Positions 7,774 to 16,685 of a stretch of DNA of 64,000 bases are shown here, piece after piece; position 1 is the stretch's first letter; every line of letters begins with the position of its first letter. Position numbers and translations under genes: made by a program. The notes beneath the pieces are model-generated. The model ran no database searches. It was not told the origin of the DNA and saw only the letters and a list, made by a program, of their open reading frames with translations. Origin of the DNA: Chryseosolibacter sp036402115 (GTDB lineage: Bacteria > Bacteroidota > Bacteroidia > Cytophagales > Cyclobacteriaceae); NCBI GenBank assembly GCA_036402115.1, contig DASWTM010000215.1, positions 1-64,000 on the forward strand. Direction: 5' to 3'.

Positions 7774-9133
7774 ATTTTTCCATCCTTCGGTAAAGCGAGG
7801 CACGTGTTAATCCCAGTTCGTCAGCAGCTTTCGAAATATTTCCATTATGCATTTGCAGCGCTTTTGCAATGGCTGCCTTTTCTACTTCATCAAGGTTTAG
7901 CGTATTTGAATTGCTATTGTTCGATAAAGATCGGCTCAGCAGAAAATCGGTTTCCTGAAGTGTCGGTGAATCCGTCATGATCACGGCACGCTCAATCGAG
8001 TGTTGCAGTTCACGAATATTTCCTGGCCACGCATACCGTTTCAACTTGTCCAAAGCCTCGGGTGCGATAGTAGTCACCTGTTTGTGATACTTCTTTGCAT
8101 AGTATTGCAAATAGTGCTGTGCAAGCATCGGAATATCTTCAACTCTGTCGCTCAATGGCGGAACGTGAATCTCTACCGTGTTAATCCGGTAAAGCAGATC
8201 TTGTCTGAATGTTCCTTCCTGCACCATCTTTGTCAGCGGCATGTTTGTAGCACAGATGAGCCGGATGTCAACGTTTAGCGGTTGATTCGCTCCCACGCGT
8301 GTTACCTGACGTGATTGCAGCGCACTCAAGAGTTTACTTTGAAGCGCCATGCTCAGGTTTCCGATCTCATCAAGGAATAGTGTTCCGCCATTGGCCAACT
8401 CAAATCGGCCGGGTCTATCTTCACGTGCATCCGTAAAAGCACCTTTCTTGTGACCAAAGAGTTCACTTTCAAAAAGTGTTTCCGTGATCGCACCCATATC
8501 CACCGCAACAAAGCTGTTGTCTTTTCTGAGCGAGCGCTGATGGATTGCACGGGCGATCAATTCTTTTCCCGTTCCATTTTCACCCAGGATCAAAACATTC
8601 GCGTCAGTTTTCGCAACCTTATCGATCAGGCCAAATACTTCTTTGATAGCTGGACTTTGCCCGATGATCTCACCGAAGGGCTTGCTGATCTGTTCTTCCA
8701 GCATCTCCTTCGCCTTCTTCAGCTTATCGACCTGGTTGTAGGATTGCTTCAGTCGGATTGCGGTTGAAATCGTGGCGACAAGTTTCTCGTTCTGCCACGG
8801 CTTGAGAATAAAATCTGTCGCCCCTTGCTTGAGTGCGCGCACGGCCATCTCCACATCACCAAAGGCCGTGATCAAAATCACAACGGCATTCGGATCTTTC
8901 TCAAGAATTTGCCCAAGCCAGTGGAAACCTTCTTTACCACTCGTGATGTCCTTACTGAAATTCATGTCCAGCAGAATAACATCGTAAGTGTCGTTGTTTA
9001 ATAAGAATGGAATCTTGTTTGGATTCTTTTCGATGATCACATGATGTCCCTGCTTTTTCAAAAGCATCTTGGCCGCCAACAATACGTCCTCGTCATCATC
9101 GATCATTAGAATTTTACCACCTTCCTGAGTCAC
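7763..9133 (-). CDS. NtrC-type sigma54-dependent response regulator
   Basis: A 456-residue regulator with receiver, AAA+ and Fis-type DNA-binding domains. Asp56 (ILLDMNF) is the phosphoacceptor and KPW near 111 holds the conserved lysine. The Walker A motif GENGTGKE is at 184-191, and ELFGHKKGAFTDA at 224-236 is the loop that contacts sigma54. The usual GAFTGA is GAFTDA here. The C-terminal helix-turn-helix (NISKAADELGLTRASLYRRM) ends the protein. The start is a GTG at 9133. It overlaps the kinase gene, so the two form a pair. The target promoters cannot be named from the window. Confidence 0.92.
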   Translation of the reverse strand: MTQEGGKILMIDDDEDVLLAAKMLLKKQGHHVIIEKNPNKIPFLLNNDTYDVILLDMNFSKDITSGKEGFHWLGQILEKDPNAVVILITAFGDVEMAVRALKQGATDFILKPWQNEKLVATISTAIRLKQSYNQVDKLKKAKEMLEEQISKPFGEIIGQSPAIKEVFGLIDKVAKTDANVLILGENGTGKELIARAIHQRSLRKDNSFVAVDMGAITETLFESELFGHKKGAFTDAREDRPGRFELANGGTLFLDEIGNLSMALQSKLLSALQSRQVTRVGANQPLNVDIRLICATNMPLTKMVQEGTFRQDLLYRINTVEIHVPPLSDRVEDIPMLAQHYLQYYAKKYHKQVTTIAPEALDKLKRYAWPGNIRELQHSIERAVIMTDSPTLQETDFLLSRSLSNNSNSNTLNLDEVEKAAIAKALQMHNGNISKAADELGLTRASLYRRMEKYGL

Positions 9134-9285
9134 AGATTTTGGATAAGATTTAGGATAAACGCTTAGATAAGGAAATACTGTGCCAACCGCTTTTTTAGCT
9201 GAATTTCAGCGTTTTTGCGAACACCATTGTCCTTGATTGTACAAATATGTTCAAAAATGAACAGAATTTAAGGCCTACTTTCAAA

Positions 9286-10071
9286 TTAAGGTTTGTATTC
9301 AAAGATGTCGAACGAACCAGGGTAAAAGAGCACCATTCGTTCGTCTGTCAGAAGCACGCTTTTCGGTTTTGCCGGCAATTTTAGCTGGCGTGTTTCAGCA
9401 GTAAAAAGATCGGTGAAGTGAACAATATCACCTGCCAGGTAGTACAGTTCTTCACCCAGGAAGTTGAAGGAATTTGTGCCTTTTACTGGAATTATTTTAA
9501 TGTGCTTGCCGAGGCTGTTGAACACGAAAATGCCGCGCTTCGGATTTAATAGAAACACGAAGTTTTGGTATTCGCGAATAGCCGTGAATGCGGTTGCATC
9601 TTCGATCAGTGATGCGTCAATCACTACCTCAACTTCAACTTGCGCATCAACCGGGTTAATCTTTTTTAGACTGTGATCGGCATTATCGAGTATCCACAAT
9701 TTCTTTTCACCGGATGGGGCAATAAGCCAGGGCTCGATTGCAAAGGCTGAATCGATGCGGTAGGAGGCAACAATATCAAACGATGGATTGTGATAATCAT
9801 ATTGCTGCTTGTCCCGGTAATAAGCAAAAAGTCGTGCACCGTCACGCGGGTCGAAAAGGGTGGGAGCTCCCTGGTGTCGATACACTACAACAAGTTTCCC
9901 GTCCTTATCGAATTTTTGAATCTGTCCGTCTTTCAAGATCACATAAATGTCTCCTGGTCTGTCGACTGCCGAGTTTAGAATGGTATCGCTTACCTCCAGC
10001 GTTTTGATTTTTGTTTGCGCGGAAGCCACGAGTGGGGCAATCGCGATCAGGAGCAAGAGAATTTTTTTCAT
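9286..10071 (-). CDS. Exported beta-propeller-like protein, unknown function
   Basis: A 261-residue protein with a signal peptide ending ASAQ near residue 19. The mature part shows spaced beta-rich repeats such as DIYVILKDGQIQKFDKDGK and KKLWILDNADHSLKKI, typical of a propeller built of short blades. I see no catalytic motif. Its ATG overlaps the lpxH stop by 4 bases (ATGA), so it is cotranscribed with lpxH, and a role in the envelope is likely. Other Bacteroidota genomes may share this pairing, but I cannot check that here. Confidence 0.72.
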   Translation of the reverse strand: MKKILLLLIAIAPLVASAQTKIKTLEVSDTILNSAVDRPGDIYVILKDGQIQKFDKDGKLVVVYRHQGAPTLFDPRDGARLFAYYRDKQQYDYHNPSFDIVASYRIDSAFAIEPWLIAPSGEKKLWILDNADHSLKKINPVDAQVEVEVVIDASLIEDATAFTAIREYQNFVFLLNPKRGIFVFNSLGKHIKIIPVKGTNSFNFLGEELYYLAGDIVHFTDLFTAETRQLKLPAKPKSVLLTDERMVLFYPGSFDIFEYKP

Positions 10072-10841
10072 TTACCAGGGGAATTGAATGTCTTCAGTTC
10101 AACATTCGTGCCGTCATACACAGCATAGGTCTGGAAGTGTACCCACTCTCCTAAGTTAATATAACGACTGTTTTGTGCAATCTTAAGGTCCAACGGAAGA
10201 TGACGATGCCCAAAGACATAGAAATCGTGGTGTTCTTTCTGTTCCAGCTCGCGGCAATACACCCAAAGGAATTCTCCTTCCTCACCTTCAAATTTTTCCT
10301 CGCGTTTCAGGTTTGCAATCCGACTTTTTCTAGACCACGTCTGCGCGATGTAAAATGCCAGATTAGGATGCAATCGCGCAAACAACCACTGACACACTTT
10401 ACTGTTAAAAAACTTTTTCAGGATCTTGTACGTGTGATCGCCAGGGCCGAGGCCATCGCCATGACCGATCAACATCTTATGATTGCCAATGTGAAGTAAT
10501 TGCGGATCGCGATAGATTGGTATGTCGAGTTCTTTCGTAAAATAATCGAACATCCACATGTCGTGATTTCCCGTGAAGAAGATGATCGGGATTCCCGCAT
10601 CGCGAAGTTCAGCTAGCTTTCCTTGTAACCGGATAAACCCACGCGGAATCGTGTAGCGGTATTCAAACCAGAAATCAAAAATATCTCCGACAAGGTAAAT
10701 CGAATGCGCTTCGTGTTTGATTGAATCAAGCCAGGCTACGATTTTCTTCTCGCGTATGAGCGATTCCTCGTGATTGGGAACGCCTAAATGAAAATCCGAG
10801 GCGAAGAAGATTTTTTTACCCTGAAGATTACCGATGTGCAT
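10068..10841 (-). CDS. lpxH: UDP-2,3-diacylglucosamine diphosphatase (LpxH family)
   Basis: A 257-residue calcineurin-type metallophosphoesterase. It shows the full set of metal-binding motifs in order: DFHLG, GDIFDFW, GNHD, GHGDG and FGHRH. LpxH hydrolyses UDP-2,3-diacylglucosamine to lipid X and UMP on the cytoplasmic side during lipid A synthesis. The ATG at 10841 is preferred over an upstream TTG at 10850. The sequence CAAAAATA at 10848-10855, reading TATTTTTG on this strand, is too close to the start to be claimed as its promoter. The exported protein downstream overlaps by 4 bases. Confidence 0.86.
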   Translation of the reverse strand: MHIGNLQGKKIFFASDFHLGVPNHEESLIREKKIVAWLDSIKHEAHSIYLVGDIFDFWFEYRYTIPRGFIRLQGKLAELRDAGIPIIFFTGNHDMWMFDYFTKELDIPIYRDPQLLHIGNHKMLIGHGDGLGPGDHTYKILKKFFNSKVCQWLFARLHPNLAFYIAQTWSRKSRIANLKREEKFEGEEGEFLWVYCRELEQKEHHDFYVFGHRHLPLDLKIAQNSRYINLGEWVHFQTYAVYDGTNVELKTFNSPGK

Positions 10842-10890
10842 GAACGACAAAAATACATAAATGCAGGAATGCGGCCAACACAGAATACAG

Positions 10891-10930
10891 TAACCACAGA
10901 GAAACAGAGGAGCACGGAGTTACACTGAGG
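10891..10930 (+). repeat. Left inverted repeat of the GxxExxY cassette
   Basis: A 40-base CACAGAG-rich arm that includes AACCACAGAGA and GGAGTTACACTGAG. It matches the reverse complement of 11425-11465 with about five mismatches and one gap. It lies between lpxH and the GxxExxY gene. Confidence 0.7.
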
Positions 10931-10985
10931 TTTTTTGAATACACCTAATTGTCAACGGAGGTTCACCTTCTTCAGTATCCATTTT

Positions 10986-11348
10986 TTACCGCTTGATCCC
11001 GTCCTTGAGGAGTGGTACATTAAAATTAATGAGCAATCCTATCTTCTTTTTGGTGAGTTTCAAATACGTAAGTAATTGAGCGACATGAATGTCGTTGAGG
11101 TCATCAACCGATTTTGTCTCGACAACAATGCGATCCTCGACAAGAAGATCTAACCTGAAGTTGCAATCAAGCTTTTCGCCCTCGTAATAAAGCGGTACTG
11201 ACTTTTCACGCTCGAACTTGAGACCAAGCCGCTTAAATTCTAACATTAGGCAGCTCACATAGACAGATTCCAGCAATCCCGGGCCGAGATTTCTATGTAC
11301 GCGGATTGCACAACCAATGATGTGCTCAGTAATCTCATTGTCTCTCAT
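10986..11348 (-). CDS. GxxExxY family protein (PD-(D/E)XK nuclease-like)
   Basis: A 120-residue protein. The namesake motif GLLESVY is near residues 24-30, and FRLDLLVEDRIVVETKSV carries the D...ExK pattern of the PD-(D/E)XK nuclease fold, with IHVAQLLTYLK after it. The family is widespread in Bacteroidota and Planctomycetes, often in many copies per genome, and its role is not established. Here the gene sits alone, oriented like its neighbours, between two inverted CACAGAG-rich arms. That arrangement suggests a small cassette that can move or be copied. The start is ATG at 11348. Confidence 0.85.
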   Translation of the reverse strand: MRDNEITEHIIGCAIRVHRNLGPGLLESVYVSCLMLEFKRLGLKFEREKSVPLYYEGEKLDCNFRLDLLVEDRIVVETKSVDDLNDIHVAQLLTYLKLTKKKIGLLINFNVPLLKDGIKR

Positions 11349-11424
11349 GATGCGTTTTTTTCAATAGCACGCATCTTGGTGGTCCACGAATATATTAAAT
11401 TCAATGCTTCTGCTCAATCATTTT

Positions 11425-11465
11425 CACTCTGTGTAACTCTGTGGTTCCTCGGTGTCTCTGTGGTT
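11425..11465 (-). repeat. Right inverted repeat of the GxxExxY cassette
   Basis: Read on the reverse strand this arm gives CAACCACAGAGACACCGAGG followed by AACCACAGAGTTACACAGAG. It pairs with the left arm at 10891-10930. The arm ends only 14 bases from the ftsH terminator, so the cassette fills the space between ftsH and lpxH. Confidence 0.7.
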
Positions 11466-11478
11466 GCGGTATTTGCAT

Positions 11479-11505
11479 TAAAAAAGCCCGGCTACTCACC
11501 GGGCT
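11479..11505 (-). terminator. Rho-independent terminator of ftsH
   Basis: On the reverse strand AGCCCGG (11505-11499) pairs with CCGGGCT (11491-11485) around a 7-base loop, followed by a T-run corresponding to the A-run at 11480-11485. It lies 10 bases after the ftsH stop. Confidence 0.82.
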
Positions 11506-11514
11506 CTTCTCTAT

Positions 11515-13569
11515 TTATGCGTTCAACCTGTCTGGGCTCTCTCCCTCCAGTGTTGGAGTTGGATCGACTCCCGGTTGTTCATTCTCGTGTTGTTTTTTCT
11601 CGTACTTACCAGAACCATTTGTGAATTGCTGGTAGGTAGTGAGTTTTTCAAATGGACGTTTTCCGATCAGTCTTTCGAGATCACTTTGGAAAAGAATTTC
11701 CTTTTCAAGAAGCTCCTTCGCAATCACATCCAGATGTTGACGGTGTTGCGTTAATAACGCGAGTGTTCTCTTGTAAGCTTTGTCGATGATACCGCGAACT
11801 TCCTTATCGATCTTTTCTGCAGTTGCGTCAGAATAAGGCTTTTGGAAGTTGTATCCGTCAGAAGCTTTTGAATCGTAGTACGACATGTTACCGATCTCGC
11901 GATTCATACCGTAGATCGTTACCATGCTGTAAGCCATTTTTGTAATTCGTTCAAGATCGCTCAATGCGCCCGTTGAAATTTTTCCAAAGATCAATTCTTC
12001 TGCTGCGCGACCACCGAACGCCATACACATTTCGTCTTCCATCTGCTCAGTCTGATACAGGAACTGTTCTTTCGGCAGGTATTGCGCGTAACCCAACGCG
12101 GCAACACCACGAGGAACGATACTTACCTTTACCAATGGATCAGCATGCTCCAGGAACCATCCTGCCACAGCGTGACCGGCTTCGTGGAAAGCAACGATCT
12201 TCTTCTCTTCAGGAGAAATGATCTTATTCTTCTTCTCAAGACCACCGATCACACGATCGATCGCATCCTGGAAGTCCTGCATGTCAACAGCTTTTTTATC
12301 TCTACGCGCTGCGATCAAAGCAGCTTCGTTACATACGTTGGCGATTTCGGCACCAGCAAAGCCTGGTGTCTGAGCCGAAAGTTTTTTCACATCGACAGAT
12401 GGATCAAGTTTGATCGGCTTCAAGTGTACTTTGAAAATATGCTCACGGCCAACGATATCCGGCTTGTCGATGCTGATTTGTCTGTCGAAACGACCTGGAC
12501 GCAAGAGCGCTGAGTCGAGTACGTCAGGGCGGTTGGTTGCTGCAAGGATGATAACTCCAGAGTCAGTAGCGAAACCATCCATCTCTACAAGCAGCGAGTT
12601 CAATGTGTTCTCCCGTTCGTCATTTGCTCCAGGCAACTGACCTCGTCCGCGAGAGCGACCGATCGCATCGATTTCATCGATGAACACGATACAAGGGGCT
12701 TTTTCTTTTGCTTGTTTGAAAAGGTCGCGAACACGGGCGGCACCCACACCTACGAACATTTCAACGAAGTCAGAACCTGATAGGGAGAAGAACGGAACAG
12801 CCGCTTCGCCTGCCACTGCTTTTGCAAGCAACGTCTTACCAGTACCTGGAGGGCCAACAAGCAAGGCACCTTTTGGAATTTTTCCACCAAGCTTTGTGAA
12901 CTTACCTGGGTTCTTCAGGAAGTCAACAATTTCCTTAACTTCTTCTTTTGCTTCATCAAGACCAGCAACGTCTTCGAAGGTGATCTTTACTTTGTTTTCA
13001 GCATCGAAAAGTGCAGCCTTTGATTTTCCGATGTTGAAGATCTGTCCGCCAGGGCCACCGCCACCGGTCATACGTCTCATCAGCATCCAGAAACCGAAGA
13101 GCAACAGGAAGAGGAATCCCCATTGGATGAACACATTAAAATAGTTCTCACGTGTCGTGGAGTTGTATTCCGGTCTGTTTGCATCCGGCACTTTCTTAAC
13201 GAGTTCTTCGAACTTCTCATCGAACCGGTCGATCGATGTGATGGGCAGACGATAATGCGGTCCGCTGGTGTTTGATCCGCCCAGCGGACTTTCTGTAATA
13301 TCCTGCCGGTATTTCGCATTCTGGAGTGCTTCCGACTTCAGCGTGATCTCAACCATCTCCTGATTTTTAATCAGCGTAACTTTACGAACATCTCCATCCT
13401 TAACCATCTGCTCAAACTGATATTGAGTAACTTCTTTAAGGTCGCTGGAGTTATTTATATACATCACCCCTAAGATCACGGCTATCGTTGCGAGGATAAC
13501 CCAGATCTGATAATTGCCACGCGGAGCTTTATTCGGCAATAGAGGTTTGTTTTCTTTCTTGTCAGCCAT
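11515..13569 (-). CDS. ftsH: FtsH, ATP-dependent zinc metalloprotease
   Basis: A 684-residue inner-membrane protease that degrades misfolded and regulatory membrane proteins. Two membrane helices, at about 21-37 and 148-164, flank a periplasmic domain. The AAA+ domain has Walker A GPPGTGKT (239-246), Walker B IVFIDEIDAIG, and the second region of homology with ATNRPDVLD. The zinc site HEAGH is at 462-466. The C-terminal tail is proline- and glutamate-rich and should be flexible. It is followed by a clear terminator. rsfS lies 58 bases upstream in the same direction and may be cotranscribed. Confidence 0.97.
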   Translation of the reverse strand: MADKKENKPLLPNKAPRGNYQIWVILATIAVILGVMYINNSSDLKEVTQYQFEQMVKDGDVRKVTLIKNQEMVEITLKSEALQNAKYRQDITESPLGGSNTSGPHYRLPITSIDRFDEKFEELVKKVPDANRPEYNSTTRENYFNVFIQWGFLFLLLFGFWMLMRRMTGGGGPGGQIFNIGKSKAALFDAENKVKITFEDVAGLDEAKEEVKEIVDFLKNPGKFTKLGGKIPKGALLVGPPGTGKTLLAKAVAGEAAVPFFSLSGSDFVEMFVGVGAARVRDLFKQAKEKAPCIVFIDEIDAIGRSRGRGQLPGANDERENTLNSLLVEMDGFATDSGVIILAATNRPDVLDSALLRPGRFDRQISIDKPDIVGREHIFKVHLKPIKLDPSVDVKKLSAQTPGFAGAEIANVCNEAALIAARRDKKAVDMQDFQDAIDRVIGGLEKKNKIISPEEKKIVAFHEAGHAVAGWFLEHADPLVKVSIVPRGVAALGYAQYLPKEQFLYQTEQMEDEMCMAFGGRAAEELIFGKISTGALSDLERITKMAYSMVTIYGMNREIGNMSYYDSKASDGYNFQKPYSDATAEKIDKEVRGIIDKAYKRTLALLTQHRQHLDVIAKELLEKEILFQSDLERLIGKRPFEKLTTYQQFTNGSGKYEKKQHENEQPGVDPTPTLEGESPDRLNA

Positions 13570-13627
13570 TTTTAGTTAATGAATCAATTAAATATCTAGT
13601 GAATAACGATTGTAAAACGATTTGGTT

Positions 13628-14005
13628 CTAGTGGTCATTTGCGATTTCAGTGATTTCGGCATCCCCCCAAAGGCGCTCGAGAGCATAGAACTCTCTGCGA
13701 TCTTTACGAAAAACGTGTACCACTACATCTATGTAGTCGAGCAGCATCCATTCTTTATTGTTTTTGCCTTCGGTATGCCAGGGATTTTCTTTCAGCGCTT
13801 TGTAGACTTCCTGATCGACAGAGTCGGCAATGGCGTCTAGCTGTTTATCGGAATTTCCAGAACAAATTACAAAAAAATCGGCAACGGCATTTTTAACTTT
13901 TCGAAGGTCCATTACAACGATGTCAGTAGCCTTTTTTTCCTGCATTCCCTTCACGACTGTCTCGCTGAGAACTTCGGAACTGACACCCTTCCTTTTTTTC
14001 GCCAT
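13628..14005 (-). CDS. rsfS: RsfS, ribosomal silencing factor
   Basis: A protein of 125 residues from the ATG at 14005; a TTG at 14050 would add 15 residues of unlikely sequence. RsfS binds L14 on the 50S subunit and blocks subunit joining when nutrients are low. The family motifs DIVVMDLRKV, ADFFVICSGNSDKQLDAIAD, WMLLDYIDVVVHVF and LERLWGDA are all present. It is followed by ftsH, an arrangement often seen in Bacteroidota. birA is divergent, with only about 60 bases between the two starts, so their promoters are close together. Confidence 0.93.
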   Translation of the reverse strand: MAKKRKGVSSEVLSETVVKGMQEKKATDIVVMDLRKVKNAVADFFVICSGNSDKQLDAIADSVDQEVYKALKENPWHTEGKNNKEWMLLDYIDVVVHVFRKDRREFYALERLWGDAEITEIANDH

Positions 14006-14065
14006 TAAGCTTTTTTCGTTTGTGGTAGTTGGTATATTGATAACTTGCAAAATTAATTAATAAAG

Positions 14066-14821
14066 TTGTATAAAAGTCCTGCCAACACGCTTTTCGTAGG
14101 AAAGAATGTGGTTTATGTGCCAGAATGTCATTCTACGAATACGCTAGCAACGCAATTAAGTCAAAACTCTCCTGCCACCGAAGGAACAGTAGTGATTACG
14201 AGCAATCAAACTGCTGGGCGGGGACAGCGCGGCAATTCGTGGGTTGTTGAACCAAATCAGAACCTGACGCTTTCTGTTATATTAAAGCCTGGTTTTCTGA
14301 TGCTTAGCCAACAGTTCCTCTTAAATGTAGTTGTATCGCTTGCGGTAAGAGACGTATTAGCCGAGGTTTTGAGTGGCGCTGTCTATATAAAGTGGCCCAA
14401 CGATATTTTAGTTCACGAATCTAAAATTTGTGGAATTCTAATCGAAAATCAGCTGCGCGGAAAAACCATAGAGACCGCTGTGGTAGGCATTGGGCTGAAT
14501 GTAAATCAGTCAAACCTGCTTCCTGAAAAAGCAACTTCGCTCGCTCAACAAACGAACCGGCAGTGGGATCTGGATGCACTCTTTGGTGTGTTAATGGGCA
14601 AACTCGAGAGCCGTTACCTGCAGCTGAAACAACATAGGTCCGCTGCATTAAAGTCCGAATATTTATCTAACCTTTATCGGAGAAATGAACTGCACAGGTT
14701 TATGACGGACAGTGATCAATTTGAAGGCAAGATCACAGGTGTAGATGAGCTCGGCCGGCTGGAGGTTTTCGTTGACGATCAACCACGGTATTTTGAAGTA
14801 AAGCAAATCCGCTATTTATAA
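14066..14821 (+). CDS. birA: Biotin--[acetyl-CoA-carboxylase] ligase
   Basis: A 251-residue biotin protein ligase, which makes biotinyl-AMP and attaches biotin to the carboxyl carrier protein in the cytoplasm. The signature GRGQRGNSW is at residues 51-59, KWPNDI follows near 112, and the KICGILIEN strand and VGIGLNVN complete the active site. There is no N-terminal winged helix, so it should not repress transcription as E. coli BirA does. The start is a TTG at 14066, where the family N-terminus begins (MYKSPANTLF). No ATG suits better. The methyltransferase gene starts 7 bases after the stop. Confidence 0.9.
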   Translation: MYKSPANTLFVGKNVVYVPECHSTNTLATQLSQNSPATEGTVVITSNQTAGRGQRGNSWVVEPNQNLTLSVILKPGFLMLSQQFLLNVVVSLAVRDVLAEVLSGAVYIKWPNDILVHESKICGILIENQLRGKTIETAVVGIGLNVNQSNLLPEKATSLAQQTNRQWDLDALFGVLMGKLESRYLQLKQHRSAALKSEYLSNLYRRNELHRFMTDSDQFEGKITGVDELGRLEVFVDDQPRYFEVKQIRYL

Positions 14822-14828
14822 ATTTGAG

Positions 14829-15998
14829 ATGAAGGTTTTTTCCACACAAAGTCGAATTATTATTACATGCAACAAACGCCTTGCGCCCTACCTTACGAAG
14901 GAAGTGGAAGAATTGGGTTACGAGCCTACCAGCACGTTCAGCACCGGGTTGTCCCTGCAGGGAACTGTTGAAGATTGCATCCGGCTGAACCTGAACCTTC
15001 GTTGCGCGAGCCAGATCCATTATTCACTCAAAGATTTCCGCGCGAATAGTCCGCAGGATGTTTACAAAAATGTCAAAGCTTTTCCATGGGAGAAACTGAT
15101 TCCACAACATGGATATTTTTCAGTTACCAGTAATGTGGATCACTTTACAGTGAACAATTCCATGTTCATCAATGTGAAAGTGAAAGATGCCATTGTTGAT
15201 CGCATGCGTGAACAGAATGGCGATCGGCCAGACTCCGGTTCTTCACTCGATAAAATGGTCGTTCACATTTTCTGGCGCGAGGAACAGGCTGAGATATTTT
15301 TAGACACCTCGGGTGAAACACTTGCAAAACATGGCTACCGGAAAATTCCAGGTAAGGCACCGATGCTGGAAGCGCTTGCGGCATCAACCCTCATGGCAAC
15401 CAAGTGGGATCGCGTATCGCCATTTGTGAATCCCATGTGTGGATCTTCGACTTTAGCCATCGAGGCTGCGATGCTGGCCACCGATAGACGGCCGGGATTG
15501 TTCCGAAAGAATTATTCCTTCATGCATGTGATAGGCTATGATGAAGCCGTGTATCAAAAACATTATCGTGAACTTGAAGAGAAAATTAAAGACGTTCCCA
15601 ACCTGAAAATCATTGCGACAGACATCAGTGATGATGCAATTCATGTATCGAAAGTAAACGCAGGAATTGCTGGCGTTGACAAGTTTATCAAGTTTGCTGT
15701 ATGTGACTTTGAAAAAACAGAAGTGCCGGAGGAGCCTGGCGTTGTATACTTCAACCCTGAGTACGGAGAACGTCTCGGTGAAGTACAGGAACTCGAAGGT
15801 ACCTATGCACGAGTAGGAGACTTCCTGAAAAACAAATGTAAAGGCTATATGGGCTATATCTTCACGGGGAATCTTGACCTCGCTAAAAAGATTGGACTCA
15901 AAGCTTCAAGACGGATTGAATTTTACAATGCGAAGATCGATTGTCGATTGCTGGAGTATGAGTTGTATGCAGGGACGAGAAGGAAGGAAAAGATTTAA
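14829..15998 (+). CDS. THUMP-domain class I RNA methyltransferase (RlmL/YpsC-like)
   Basis: A 389-residue SAM-dependent methyltransferase. The N-terminal half has the ferredoxin-like and THUMP region, and the C-terminal half a Rossmann fold with NPMCGSSTLAIEAAM (SAM binding). IIATDISDDAIHVSKVNA is the acidic loop. The catalytic motif at residues 309-315 is NPEYGER, where the family usually has NPPYGER. Relatives methylate N2 of guanine in 23S rRNA or tRNA. The change at the second proline may affect specificity, but the surrounding LG and the fold are kept. It is close behind birA and probably cotranscribed. Confidence 0.85.
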   Translation: MKVFSTQSRIIITCNKRLAPYLTKEVEELGYEPTSTFSTGLSLQGTVEDCIRLNLNLRCASQIHYSLKDFRANSPQDVYKNVKAFPWEKLIPQHGYFSVTSNVDHFTVNNSMFINVKVKDAIVDRMREQNGDRPDSGSSLDKMVVHIFWREEQAEIFLDTSGETLAKHGYRKIPGKAPMLEALAASTLMATKWDRVSPFVNPMCGSSTLAIEAAMLATDRRPGLFRKNYSFMHVIGYDEAVYQKHYRELEEKIKDVPNLKIIATDISDDAIHVSKVNAGIAGVDKFIKFAVCDFEKTEVPEEPGVVYFNPEYGERLGEVQELEGTYARVGDFLKNKCKGYMGYIFTGNLDLAKKIGLKASRRIEFYNAKIDCRLLEYELYAGTRRKEKI

Positions 15999-16005
15999 AA
16001 TTTAA

Positions 16006-16098
16006 GATTTTAGATTTAAGATTTGGTGAGCCTAGCCATGAATGCGAATCTTTCGTTTTCGAGGATCCGACAAAATCTTAAATCTTAAATCTAAAATC
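16006..16098. repeat. AT-rich inverted repeat between convergent genes
   Basis: GATTTTAGATTTAAGATTT (16006-16024) is the exact reverse complement of 16080-16098. The 19-base arms are 55 bases apart. They lie between the convergent ends of the methyltransferase and a lipoprotein gene. Each arm also has partial tandem copies of ATTTAAG or TCTAAAA. A bidirectional terminator is possible, but the sequence is low-complexity. Confidence 0.55.
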
Positions 16099-16107
16099 TA
16101 AAATCCT

Positions 16108-16620
16108 CTACTCACTCTTACAAACCGCGATATCAACCCTTCCCCCATGATGCTCATGTCCTCCAATGTTTGATCCAATATTTCCTGCAGCGAGCACGAT
16201 GTCTTTATCAGGTCCGGAGGCTGCGAGGTGAACTTTTATTGAAGCATCAAGATGTATCAGTTCCTGAAAGGTGACAAGGCTCTCATCACTTAATTGGGAA
16301 AATTCTGTTTCACTTATTCCGGTTCTACCGAGCACCGGGTTTAGCAAGGCAAGGATGGCCGCGTCTGGAGTTTCCATATTTCCTACATGCAGGTGGACGG
16401 GGTGTTCAATCTCACCTTCCGTGCCTGATAGTTGAACTCGAATGAACGAGTACCCATCAATCTTCTCTTTAATAATGACTGTTCCGCTGACGTTATGCGC
16501 TGAGCCCGGAAGGAGGGCGTAGGTAACTTCATTTCCCGTGAATTCTGTGTTAACGGGTTCATCTTCTTTACATGAAATGATACTGATGGAAAGGGTAAGA
16601 ACCGCAAAAAACCTGATCAT
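16108..16620 (-). CDS. Predicted lipoprotein with a CHRD-like domain
   Basis: A 170-residue protein whose signal peptide ends in the lipobox IISC (Cys17). The mature part contains HPVHLHVGNM and later HLAASGPDKDIVLAAGNIGSN, with the histidine pattern and beta-strand spacing of CHRD-type domains. A GGHEHHGG stretch near the end could bind metal. CHRD domains occur in extracellular and envelope proteins, but their biochemical role is unclear. The gene is convergent to the methyltransferase and divergent from the LPP20-like gene. The family call is tentative; the lipoprotein signal is clear. Confidence 0.65.
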   Translation of the reverse strand: MIRFFAVLTLSISIISCKEDEPVNTEFTGNEVTYALLPGSAHNVSGTVIIKEKIDGYSFIRVQLSGTEGEIEHPVHLHVGNMETPDAAILALLNPVLGRTGISETEFSQLSDESLVTFQELIHLDASIKVHLAASGPDKDIVLAAGNIGSNIGGHEHHGGRVDIAVCKSE

Positions 16621-16685
16621 AAGCCCTACTTTTGTTGAAAGTTAATTAATTTACTACAAAGCCCTTCACAACTGTATTTACTACT

